This document shows positions 8,965-16,302 of a DNA stretch of 64,000 bases, piece by piece (position 1 is the first letter of the stretch; the number at the start of each line of letters is the position of its first letter). The DNA lies in assembly GCA_017882445.1 (NCBI GenBank), contig JADGPK010000003.1, positions 46,366 to 110,365 on the forward strand, given 5' to 3'. Origin of the DNA: Solirubrobacteraceae bacterium. Lineage in GTDB: Bacteria > Actinomycetota > Thermoleophilia > Solirubrobacterales > Solirubrobacteraceae. Under the pieces are notes generated by a model. That model was not told the DNA's origin and ran no database searches. It saw only the letters and a list, made by a program, of their open reading frames with translations. The position numbers were made by a program, and so were the translations under genes.

Positions 8965-9136
8965 CGGGAAACCCACCGAGCCGCCCCCAGCCGAACGGTC
9001 GGAGGTCGGTCGTCGCGCAGATGGGCGCGAGCGCGAGCGGCGAGGCGAGCGCACCGGTCCCGTCGCGATCACACGGCTGGTCAAAGACGATGGTCGCGCG
9101 CTGATCCTCTACACCGCCCAGGAAGGCCGCGCGTGA
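8960..9136 (+). CDS. 58-residue conserved-looking small protein, first gene of the gal operon
   Basis: An ATG at 8960 opens a 58-codon frame: a charged, arginine-rich first half, then the folded-looking end ITRLVKDDGRALILYT. Its TGA overlaps the galT GTG by one 4-base GTGA, the same coupling used throughout this region, and an in-frame TGA lies just before the ATG, which fixes the start. There is no clear ribosome site, so the mRNA may be leaderless. I recall short proteins of this type upstream of galT in actinobacteria, but no function is known to me. It is below the usual gene-calling length. Confidence 0.65.
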   Translation: MAGKPTEPPPAERSEVGRRADGRERERRGERTGPVAITRLVKDDGRALILYTAQEGRA

Positions 9137-10122
9137 GCGACCGATCGAAGATCGAGGAGCGCTTCAACGAGCTGCGCGGCGAGGAGGTCGTCTACGCGAT
9201 CCACCGCCAGGACCGCACGTTCCTCCCCACGCGCAAGCACTGTCCGCTCTGCCCCACCCGACCGGACGGGCGGGCTGGCGGGCGGGCGGGCGCAGATACG
9301 GAGATCCCGGTTCCCGCCTTCGAGATCGCCGTATTCGACAACCGCTTCCCCGCCTTCCAGGCGCCACGCGGCGCGGCCGAGGTCGTCGTCTACACAGACG
9401 ATCACGACGCCTCCTTCGGCACGCTCGCACCCGAGCGCGCCGAGGCGCTGATGTGGGTCTGGCGCCACCGCTATGAGGAACTCGGCGCGCGCGCGGACGT
9501 CCAGTACGTGTTCATCTTCGAGAACCGCGGAGTGGAGGTCGGCGTGACCCTCCACCATCCGCATGGCCAGATCTACGGCTACCCCTTCGTGCCGCCCGTA
9601 CCCACGCTTGAGCTCGCCGCCGACGCCCGCCTGGGGGGCTGTGCGCCGTGCTCGCTGCTCGCTGGCGAGCTCGAGGACGGACGGCGGGTCCTCCACCAGA
9701 ACGAAGCGGTCGTGGCATACGTCCCCCGCGCGGCCCGCTGGCCCTATGAAGCGCACGTGACCATGCGCGAGCACCGGGCGAGCCTGCTCGAGTGCGACCC
9801 GCAGGAGCTGCGCATGCTCGCGGGCGCCCTGCAGGCGCTCGTCCGCGGGTATGACGCCCTGTTCGACCGGCCCTTTCCCTACGTCATGGCGATCCACCAG
9901 GCGCCGACCACGACACGCGCCGCCGGCGATCCGCCGGCCCTCGCCGCGGGCGCAGCCGCGGCCGGTGGACACCTGCACGTCGAGTTCTACCCGCCGCTTC
10001 GCACCGCCGAGAAGCTCAAGTACCCCGCCGGATCCGAGCAGGGCGCCGGGACGTTCATCTCCGACGTGCTGCCCGAGGAGTCGGCCGCCGAGTTGCGCGA
10101 GGCGATCGTCCGTGGGACGTGA
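9133..10122 (+). CDS. galT: galactose-1-phosphate uridylyltransferase
   Basis: Leloir-pathway enzyme that exchanges UMP between UDP-glucose and galactose 1-phosphate, 329 residues. Two HIT-like halves are visible. Zinc-type cysteines occur in HCPLCP near residue 36 and again in GCAPCSL. The active-site stretch [13 protein letters not shown] holds the HPH nucleophile, and [12 protein letters not shown] lies in the second half. I chose the GTG at 9133 over the longer frame from 8923 because of the GTGA overlap and the random arginine-rich sequence upstream. galK overlaps its 3' end by 11 bases. Confidence 0.95.
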   Translation: MSDRSKIEERFNELRGEEVVYAIHRQDRTFLPTRKHCPLCPTRPDGRAGGRAGADTEIPVPAFEIAVFDNRFPAFQAPRGAAEVVVYTDDHDASFGTLAPERAEALMWVWRHRYEELGARADVQYVFIFENRGVEVGVTLHHPHGQIYGYPFVPPVPTLELAADARLGGCAPCSLLAGELEDGRRVLHQNEAVVAYVPRAARWPYEAHVTMREHRASLLECDPQELRMLAGALQALVRGYDALFDRPFPYVMAIHQAPTTTRAAGDPPALAAGAAAAGGHLHVEFYPPLRTAEKLKYPAGSEQGAGTFISDVLPEESAAELREAIVRGT

Positions 10123-11233
10123 GCGCAGCAGCGCGTTCGCGCCGGGACGCGTGAACCTGATCGGAGAGCACACCGACTACAACCAGGGGCTGGCGCTCCC
10201 GTTCGCCATCGCCGAGGGTGTCACTGTGCACGCCGACGCGTCGGGCGCGCACTCCAGCGCGGGCGGCCTCATCCGCGCGCACGCTCGCGATCTCGGAGAG
10301 CGCGATGAGTTCACGCCCGAGCGGATCGAGCCAGCACAGGGATGGCGGGCATTCGTGCGGGGCACCGTCGCCGAGCTCCTCAGCGCCGGCTTGCAGATCA
10401 CACACGCGCGCCTCGAGATCAGCGGCGACGTCCCGCGGGGGGCCGGCCTGTCCTCCTCGGCGGCGCTCGAGGTCGCGCTGTGCCTGGCGCTGAGCGACCT
10501 CTGCGCCGGCGGTCCTCGCGGCGAGCGCACGGCAATGGAGCGCATGGAGATCGCCCGCCTGTGCGCGCGCGTGGAGAACGACTGGGTCGGCGCCCACACC
10601 GGTCTGCTCGACCAGCTGACCTCGCTCTACGGCGCGCCAGACACAGCGCTCTGCATCGACTTCCGCACGCTCCGGATCGACCCCGTCCCGCTGGAGCTCG
10701 ACGGCTGGCGACTGGTCGTGCTCGACTCCGGCGAGCGCCACGCCCACGCGAGCTCCGGATACAACGAACGGCGAGCCGAATGTGCCACCGCCTGCAAGCT
10801 GCTCGGCGTGGAGTCGCTGCGGGTAGCCGGCGCCGACGCTGCCGCCGAGCTGCGCGACCCGCTGGACCGCCGCGCCGCGCACGTCATCGAGGAGAACCAG
10901 CGGGTACGCGACGCCGTCGCCGCGCTGCGCGCCGGGGACCTGCCCGCGCTGGGGCCCCTGTTGGACGCATCGCAGGAGAGCCTGCGCGACCAATACGAGG
11001 TCTCCACGCCCGCGGTCGAGGCCACCGTCGAGCGCATGCGCCGGGCGGGAGCAGCCGGCGCGCGGATGGTCGGCGGCGGCTTCGGGGGCAGCGTCCTCGG
11101 CCTGTTCGCGCCCGACGCGCTGCCACCCGAGGGCGCGCGCGAGGTGCGTCCCGGTCCGGGCGCGCACCTGCTCGAGAGCCAACCGCCGGCCGTCAGCGTC
11201 AGAGGCGGGCCGCCAGGAGCGCGCAGGCGGTGA
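10112..11233 (+). CDS. galK: galactokinase
   Basis: GHMP kinase that phosphorylates galactose at C1, 373 residues. The signature APGRVNLIGEHTDYNQG is at residues 10-26, the ATP loop is PRGAGLSSSAALE, and the C-terminal motif is GARMVGGGFGGSVLGL. The start is GTG inside the last codons of galT. After the usual family end (VRPGPGAHLLE) about 20 low-complexity residues follow and overlap the convergent UbiA-like gene by 35 bases, so the native stop may have been lost. Confidence 0.95.
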   Translation: MGRERSSAFAPGRVNLIGEHTDYNQGLALPFAIAEGVTVHADASGAHSSAGGLIRAHARDLGERDEFTPERIEPAQGWRAFVRGTVAELLSAGLQITHARLEISGDVPRGAGLSSSAALEVALCLALSDLCAGGPRGERTAMERMEIARLCARVENDWVGAHTGLLDQLTSLYGAPDTALCIDFRTLRIDPVPLELDGWRLVVLDSGERHAHASSGYNERRAECATACKLLGVESLRVAGADAAAELRDPLDRRAAHVIEENQRVRDAVAALRAGDLPALGPLLDASQESLRDQYEVSTPAVEATVERMRRAGAAGARMVGGGFGGSVLGLFAPDALPPEGAREVRPGPGAHLLESQPPAVSVRGGPPGARRR

Positions 11234-11942
11234 TCGCCATCGCCAGCGACAGCGCCGCGAGCGCGCCGTCGAGCGGCCTGAGCAGACCGGCAAGCGACAG
11301 GGGCTCGGTGCTGCCATCCCGCAACGTGCGTGTACCGTTCACGGCCAGCGTGCGGCGGCGCAACTCGCGCGCGGGCGAGCTCAGCCGCCGCTGCGCCACG
11401 CTCATCGCCAGGCAACCCACCGCGATCAGCAGGCCCGGGAGCGCCACGGTCTCGGAGTTGACGAAGTAGCCCGTGAAGGCCGGGAAGGCCCCCCACCCGA
11501 CCGCGAAGGAGACGTCGTTGTGGAAGCGCCCGCCCGCCAGCTCGAGGTTGTAGGCGGGCACGAGCAGGCCGCCCGCGAGCACCAGCGGCGCCAGCCAAAG
11601 AGACACACTCAGCACTCCCCCCACCCCGATCGCCACCGCGCCCAGGAGGCTCGCCACCGCCAGGCAGATGAGCGTCCGGTCGCTCAGGCTCGTGCGCAGC
11701 GGCCGATCCTTGAGCTCGTCGAGCGCGTGTGCCGCTACGCCGACCGCCAGCGCAAACGCCGCCAGACCCCACAGCAGTCGGTCCGGATGGAGCTTTGGGG
11801 CGACCGCCGCCCCCATCACGAAGTAGCTCAGGTGCCAGATCGTGTAGGGCGGGTGCAGCAGCGTGAGCGCCTCGCCCGCACGGCCGCGCCCGAGCGCATA
11901 GAACGCCGGCCGCTCAGGCGTGGCGGGCATCGGCGCGCTCAC
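11199..11942 (-). CDS. UbiA-like polytopic membrane protein
   Basis: Membrane protein of 247 residues with about seven hydrophobic segments. HALDELKDRPL near residue 72 resembles the first aspartate-rich motif of UbiA prenyltransferases, and YNLELAGGRFHNDVSFAVGWG could be the second-motif region. Function is inferred only. A methyltransferase of the UbiE/MenG fold lies directly upstream with a GTGA overlap, which suggests a lipid-quinone or isoprenoid modification pair. Start is GTG; both canonical aspartate motifs are imperfect, so enzymatic activity is uncertain. Confidence 0.6.
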   Translation of the reverse strand: MSAPMPATPERPAFYALGRGRAGEALTLLHPPYTIWHLSYFVMGAAVAPKLHPDRLLWGLAAFALAVGVAAHALDELKDRPLRTSLSDRTLICLAVASLLGAVAIGVGGVLSVSLWLAPLVLAGGLLVPAYNLELAGGRFHNDVSFAVGWGAFPAFTGYFVNSETVALPGLLIAVGCLAMSVAQRRLSSPARELRRRTLAVNGTRTLRDGSTEPLSLAGLLRPLDGALAALSLAMAITACALLAARL

Positions 11943-12730
11943 ACCTCCAGGGCGCTACCGCCCGCGGACGGGGCGCCGGCGCTCGCGGCGCCCTTTCTCG
12001 CGTGCATGACGATGCCGCCGCCGAGGCTCATCCGGCGGACCTGGACATCCTCCAGCCCGGCCTGCAGCCAGTAGCCGACGATCCGCTGCACCGGATGGCG
12101 CTCGTAGAAGCCGCGGATGCTGGGTCCGAGGAAGCGGCCGACCTCCGCCCACTCGCGTGAGGCCATCCTCCCGAGCGTCGGCAGCCCGACCGCGGTGTAG
12201 AGACGCCATGCCGCACGCGCCGGCGCCAGCGGGGGCACCCCGAACTCCAGCGAGGCGACGCGTCCGCCCGGGCGCACGACGCGCGCCAGCTCGCGCATCG
12301 TCGACGGCGGGTCATCGACATAGCGGAGCAGGTATGTGAAGGTGAGCGCGTCGAAGCTCGCATCGGCGAACGGCAGCGCCTCGGCCTGCCCTTCGAGGAG
12401 CTCGACACGGGAGTCCTCGCGGGAGGCGAAGCGCGCGCTGGCAGCCGAGAGCATCGCGGCGCTCTGGTCGATGCCGACCACCGAGCACTCGCAGCGCGAG
12501 AGCAGCTCGGCCGCGACCATGCCAGTCCCCGTCGCCACGTCGAGCACGCGATCGCCTGGCTCAGGCGCCGCGGCGCTCACGAGCGCGCGGCGCCAACGTG
12601 GGTCCTGCCAGAAGCTGAACGCAGCCGACAGCGCGTCATAGCGGCTGGGAAGGCCGTGGAACAGCTCGAGCGCCTGGCGCTTGCGGGGAGAGGCGATAGG
12701 GTCGACGTCGCTGGGCGCGGGAGAGCTCAT
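11939..12730 (-). CDS. class I SAM methyltransferase, UbiE/MenG-like
   Basis: Methyltransferase of 263 residues. The SAM loop is VLDVATGTGMVAAEL; further motifs are VVGIDQSAAML, EGQAEALPFADASFDALTF and RVVRPGGRVASLEFG, the order typical of UbiE/MenG demethylmenaquinone C-methylases. LFHGLPSRYDALSAAFSFWQDPRWRR at the N-terminus also fits that family. The ATG at 12730 was chosen; the upstream open frame lacks family similarity. It shares an operon with the UbiA-like protein and is divergent from an SDR gene 73 bases away. Confidence 0.85.
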   Translation of the reverse strand: MSSPAPSDVDPIASPRKRQALELFHGLPSRYDALSAAFSFWQDPRWRRALVSAAAPEPGDRVLDVATGTGMVAAELLSRCECSVVGIDQSAAMLSAASARFASREDSRVELLEGQAEALPFADASFDALTFTYLLRYVDDPPSTMRELARVVRPGGRVASLEFGVPPLAPARAAWRLYTAVGLPTLGRMASREWAEVGRFLGPSIRGFYERHPVQRIVGYWLQAGLEDVQVRRMSLGGGIVMHARKGAASAGAPSAGGSALEV

Positions 12731-12803
12731 CGTGCTGGCTATCTGACAGGCTAACTTGCCTGCGCTCACCCCGTCCCGCTCCCACCATCGACACGAGGAA
12801 GTC

Positions 12804-13655
12804 ATGCCAGGACACATCCACTCTCCAGCTCGACCGCGCGTGATGCTCGTCACCGGCGCATCCAGCGGCATCGGAGAGGCCACCGCCCGCCGTCTCGCGC
12901 GCGAGCCGGGATCCTCGCTCGTGCTCGTCGCGCGGCGGGAGGAGCGCCTCAGCGCCCTCGCCGCCGCGCTCGGCGGCGAGCACGTGAGCTTCCTCGCCGC
13001 CGACCTGCTCGACGCCGACGCGCCAGAGCGGATCCGCGATCACGTGCTCGAGCGTCACGGACGGCTCGACCTGCTCGTGAACAACGCCGGCGCCGCCTGG
13101 CGCGCGCGCTTCGCCGACGGCGGCTATGAGAACGTCCGGCGCACGATGGCGATCAACTTCGACGCCCAGCTGCGGCTCACCGAGGCGTTGTTGCCGCTGC
13201 TGCGGGACTCAGCGCCGAGCGCGATCGTCAACGTGTCCTCCACGGCCGCGCGGGTGGCGCGCGCCGGGACGGGCGCATACAGCGCGTCGAAGTTCGCCCT
13301 GACCGGCTGGTCGGACGCGCTGTGGGCCGAGGAGCGGGCCAACGGCGTGCACGTCGGGCTGGTCCTCCCCGGCTTCATCTCAACCGAGGGCTTCCCGCAG
13401 TCGGAGCTCACGGCCAAGCCATGGACACGCTGGATCGTCTCCACGCCCGAGCGGGCCGCCGAGGCGATCTTCCAGGCCGGTATCGGACGCCGTCCCGAAC
13501 GTTACGTGCCGCGCGCGTACGCGCTCGCGGCGGTGCTCCGCGTCGTCGCCCCGGGCCTGGTACGCCGGGTGATCGGCGGTGGCGTCGCGTCGGTGATGAC
13601 CACCACGACCGGTGGCGATCTGAGCGACCGGCGCAACGGCGGGGGCGGCGGCTAG
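12804..13655 (+). CDS. short-chain dehydrogenase/reductase
   Basis: Classical SDR of 283 residues with Rossmann motif VTGASSGIGEA, NNAGAAW, the catalytic Ser in IVNVSST and the pair YSASK. The substrate is unknown. The C-terminus carries a hydrophobic segment (YALAAVLRVVAPGLVRRVIGG) that may associate with membranes, as in many SDRs acting on fatty chains. The ATG at 12804 has GAGGAA just upstream; the longer frame from 12756 reads into the divergent promoter region. Confidence 0.93.
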   Translation: MPGHIHSPARPRVMLVTGASSGIGEATARRLAREPGSSLVLVARREERLSALAAALGGEHVSFLAADLLDADAPERIRDHVLERHGRLDLLVNNAGAAWRARFADGGYENVRRTMAINFDAQLRLTEALLPLLRDSAPSAIVNVSSTAARVARAGTGAYSASKFALTGWSDALWAEERANGVHVGLVLPGFISTEGFPQSELTAKPWTRWIVSTPERAAEAIFQAGIGRRPERYVPRAYALAAVLRVVAPGLVRRVIGGGVASVMTTTTGGDLSDRRNGGGGG

Positions 13656-13673
13656 CTCGCCGGGTCAGCGTCG

Positions 13674-13907
13674 ATGGCTCGCGAGATACCGATCCGGGAG
13701 GAGACGATCAGGCTCGGGCAGCTGCTGAAGCTCGCCGGACTCGTCGACAGCGGCAGCGAGGTCAAGGCGCTCCTGGCCGTGCAGCCCGCGTGGGTCAACG
13801 GTGAGCGCGAGGCGCGTCGCGGTCGTCAGGTGCGCCGCGGCGACACCGTGCGGATAGGTGAGGACGAGCTGCGGATCACAGCGAGCTCTCCCCCCGCCGG
13901 GCGGTAG
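13674..13907 (+). CDS. S4-domain RNA-binding protein (YbcJ/YaaA type)
   Basis: Stand-alone S4 domain of 77 residues. ETIRLGQLLKLAGLVDSGSEVKALL followed by VNGEREARRGRQVRRGDTV is the alpha-L RNA-binding fold seen at the end of TyrRS, RluD and small YbcJ-like proteins. It probably binds structured RNA; the target is unknown. It starts 19 bases after the SDR stop and is likely cotranscribed. Confidence 0.9.
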   Translation: MAREIPIREETIRLGQLLKLAGLVDSGSEVKALLAVQPAWVNGEREARRGRQVRRGDTVRIGEDELRITASSPPAGR

Positions 13908-13936
13908 ACTCCCGCCACATTCCGGGGAGGAGTCCG

Positions 13937-14374
13937 ATGCACGAACCGACGTTGTTCCGCGACCGTGCGCGTCCCGCGCAGATCGCCCTAGGTGGTGTCG
14001 TGCCGGCGGTAGCCGGAGCGATTGCCGGGGTCCTCGTCGGGGTTTCCAGCGGCGCGTACTGGGGGTTTGGGGCGGTCGCTGCGATCGGAGGCTTCCTGGC
14101 GGGCTTCGAGCATCAGGACGGATGGGGCGGCGCGGACCGCGGTCTGGTGGCCGGAGCGGTCTACGGCACCGCCCTGCTCCTGGCGCACGCGATCGTCGGC
14201 ACCCACGCCAAGGTCTCGCTCGGCAGCTTTCCGCCCTTTCTCGCGGTGATCACCGCGATCGTCGGCATGTTGCTGACCGCTGCCGGCGGCCGGATCGCCC
14301 GCTTGCGGCGAGAGCGCAGCGCATCTCCGGCGGACTCTCCGGCGGACTCTCCGGAGGACTCTCCGGCAGAATGA
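13937..14374 (+). CDS. small membrane protein with SPAD-repeat tail
   Basis: Hypothetical protein of 145 residues with a good ribosome site (GGGGAGGAG, 5 bases before ATG). Three to four hydrophobic glycine/alanine-rich segments (VVPAVAGAIAGVLVGV, GFGAVAAIGGFLAGF, FLAVITAIVGMLLTAAGG) suggest a membrane protein. A basic stretch follows, then a 16-residue tail of four SPxD/SPxE repeats encoded by a 12-base tandem repeat. Function unknown. Confidence 0.75.
   Translation: MHEPTLFRDRARPAQIALGGVVPAVAGAIAGVLVGVSSGAYWGFGAVAAIGGFLAGFEHQDGWGGADRGLVAGAVYGTALLLAHAIVGTHAKVSLGSFPPFLAVITAIVGMLLTAAGGRIARLRRERSASPADSPADSPEDSPAE
14324..14370 (+). repeat. 12-bp tandem repeat, 3.9 copies, coding for SPAD units
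   Basis: Unit TCTCCGGCGGAC occurs at 14324, 14336 and 14348 (one C-to-A change in the third copy), then a partial copy at 14360. The length is a multiple of three, so copy-number slippage would only lengthen or shorten the tail of the membrane protein. Copy number may vary between strains. Confidence 0.9.
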
Positions 14375-14377
14375 CGC

Positions 14378-15115
14378 TCACTCGGTGCGGCGCCGCAACG
14401 TGACGGCACCGAGCGCGACCGCGACGATCGCAAACGCCGCGACGACGCCCAGATCGCCCCACAGCTCCCACCCTATGCGCGTTTCGCGGCTCAGGTGGTG
14501 CACGGCGTCCACCGCGTAGGACATCGGCAGCACGTCGGAGATGGTGCGCAGAACTCCCTGCATGCGCTGGCGGGGCGTGAGCAGTCCGCACAAGAGCAAC
14601 TGGGGGGTGATCGTGGCGGGGAAGAACTGAACGACCTGGAACTCGGTGCGCGCAAAGGCGCTGGCGAGCAGGCCGAGCCCCATTCCGAGCAGCGCGATGA
14701 GCACACACAGCAGCGCGAGAACGAGCTTGCTCGCGGCCACGTGCAGCCCGAGAGGCCCGAGGCTGACGCTGAACGCGATCGTCACCTGGAGCGTCGCGAG
14801 GATGGCGAAAGCGAGCCCGTAGCCGAGCAGCAGCTCGAGCTTGCCCAGCGGCGTCGTCAGCAGACGCTCGAGGGTCCCCGTCGTGCGCTCGCGCAGCAGC
14901 GCGACCGATGTCACGAGGAACATCGTCATGAGGGGAAACAGGGCGAGCAGCGGCGCACCCGCGGCGTCGAACACCTGCGGTCGCCCCTCGTAGACAAAAC
15001 GCAGGAGGGTCATCAGCACGCACGGCACCAGCAGGACCAGGGCGACGGTGCGGGGGTCGTGGCGGAGCTGCTCGAGCACGCGCCGGGCCGTGCCCAGCAC
15101 GTTGCGGGCGCTCAT
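14378..15115 (-). CDS. ABC-2 type transporter permease
   Basis: Permease of 245 residues with about six membrane helices, of the drug/lipid exporter class (DrrB/NodJ-like). LLRERTTGTLERLLTTPLGKLELLLGYGLAF is the conserved coupling region facing the ATPase. It overlaps the ATPase stop by ATGA, so the two genes form one exporter. The substrate cannot be told. Confidence 0.92.
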   Translation of the reverse strand: MSARNVLGTARRVLEQLRHDPRTVALVLLVPCVLMTLLRFVYEGRPQVFDAAGAPLLALFPLMTMFLVTSVALLRERTTGTLERLLTTPLGKLELLLGYGLAFAILATLQVTIAFSVSLGPLGLHVAASKLVLALLCVLIALLGMGLGLLASAFARTEFQVVQFFPATITPQLLLCGLLTPRQRMQGVLRTISDVLPMSYAVDAVHHLSRETRIGWELWGDLGVVAAFAIVAVALGAVTLRRRTE

Positions 15116-15834
15116 CCGGAGCCGTCCTTGAGGACGAGGCGCAGGAAGGCCTCGTCGAGATCCTCCGTTCCGGTTCGCCGCGCGAGCTCGGCGGGGGAGC
15201 CACGGGCGATCAGCTCCCCGTCGCGCAGCAGCAGCACCTCGTCACACCGCCGCGCCTCGTCCATGACGTGCGAGGAGACCAGCAGCGTCGCGCCCCCCTC
15301 GGCCAGCTCGGCGAACAGCCGCCACAGCTCCCCGCGCAGCACGGGATCCAGCCCAACGGTCGGCTCGTCCAGCACCAGCATCTCAGGCCCACCGAGCAGC
15401 GCGCTGGCGAGCGACACCCGTGCCTGCTCGCCACCGGACAGCCGACGCACCACCCTGCCCGCCATCCCCGCCAGCTCGACGCGTCGCAGGGCCTCCTCGA
15501 CCTCTGCCGCTCCCACATCGAGAATCGACGCGAAGTAGTCGAGGTTCTCCCGGACCGTCAGGTCGCCGTACACCGACGGGGCCTGCGTGAGGTAGGCGAC
15601 ACGACGACGCAGCGGCGGGCGCCCCGCCTCGGTCCCGAGGACGCTCAGGGTCCCGGACACATTGCGCTGGACCCCCACCAGCGCCCGCATCAGGGTTGTC
15701 TTGCCGCAGCCGCTCGGCCCGAGCAGCCCTGTGACCCGCCCTGCGGCGATCGTGAAGGACAGACCGTGCAGCACCTCGACCCCGCCGCGCGAGACAGTCA
15801 GACGGTCGGCCTTGACCGCTCGTGTCTCAGCCAT
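15112..15834 (-). CDS. ABC transporter ATP-binding protein (DrrA/NodI-like)
   Basis: ATPase of 240 residues. Walker A GPSGCGKTT, signature RLSGGEQARVSLASAL, Walker B MLVLDEPTVGLDP and the switch histidine in LLVSSHVMDEA are all intact. It pairs with the ABC-2 permease downstream. The C-terminal region ARRTGTEDLDEAFLRLV is typical of exporters of this class. It is divergent from a small unknown gene at 15918. Confidence 0.94.
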   Translation of the reverse strand: MAETRAVKADRLTVSRGGVEVLHGLSFTIAAGRVTGLLGPSGCGKTTLMRALVGVQRNVSGTLSVLGTEAGRPPLRRRVAYLTQAPSVYGDLTVRENLDYFASILDVGAAEVEEALRRVELAGMAGRVVRRLSGGEQARVSLASALLGGPEMLVLDEPTVGLDPVLRGELWRLFAELAEGGATLLVSSHVMDEARRCDEVLLLRDGELIARGSPAELARRTGTEDLDEAFLRLVLKDGSG

Positions 15835-15891
15835 CGCCAGAGGCTATTGCCAGCGCCTGTACGGCGTATCCGCGGATTTCCGCCGAGCAGA

Positions 15892-15906
15892 CCGGGAAAT
15901 CCCGTA
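15892..15906. promoter_or_regulatory. GGGAAATCCCGTA motif shared with the region before PEP synthase
   Basis: CCGGGAAATCCCGTA lies 12 bases before the ATG at 15918, with GTATCCGCGG at 15866-15875. The same pair of words, GTATCCG and GAAATCCCGTA, is found joined at 25276-25294 between the two operons diverging there. It could be a site for a common regulator. Confidence 0.3.
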
Positions 15907-15917
15907 GCCTCTCGTGC

Positions 15918-16265
15918 ATGAACGAAACCACGAAGGATCCGGAGCTCGGCTATCACCTCCTGCTCGACCTCGATGAGGTGCCGGTTGCCGCCGGCGCGCT
16001 GCGCCTGCTCATCTCCGACGAGGCGCACGAGCCTCAGATCCGCCGGCTGGCCCGCGATGTCCTGGCCGGGCTCGAGCAGACTCCGGATGAGCGGGGCATC
16101 GTGACGCTGTCGCTCGAGCCGCAGCAGATGAAGATCACACACAGCGCCGTAAGGCTGCTGCTGAACGACCTCCAGCGCGAGCAGGCCTCCGAGCGCGAGG
16201 TCCTGCGCCACATCCTGGACAAGCTCCCGGATGAGCACACGATGCGCGCGATCGCGATCGAGTAA
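15918..16265 (+). CDS. conserved-looking hypothetical protein, 115 residues
   Basis: Small acidic soluble protein with no signal or membrane segment and a largely helical pattern (HLLLDLDEVPVAAGALRLLISDEAHEPQIRRLARDVL; QREQASEREVLRHILDKLPDEHTMRAIAIE). I do not recognise the family. ATG at 15918 was chosen because the longer frame from 15822 runs over the ABC gene start. It is alone on its strand, convergent with the Fe-S oxidoreductase. Confidence 0.6.
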   Translation: MNETTKDPELGYHLLLDLDEVPVAAGALRLLISDEAHEPQIRRLARDVLAGLEQTPDERGIVTLSLEPQQMKITHSAVRLLLNDLQREQASEREVLRHILDKLPDEHTMRAIAIE

Positions 16266-16302
16266 CTCGAGGCGCCGCGAAGGCGGGCACCCGCGGCTGC
16301 GC

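Noticed and set aside
14324..14370. Short tandem repeat as a CRISPR or regulatory array
   Set aside because: Units are 12 bp without spacers and lie in-frame inside a gene tail.
15112..15834. ABC exporter as an antibiotic self-resistance system
   Set aside because: No biosynthetic genes around; the family is too broad to claim a substrate.
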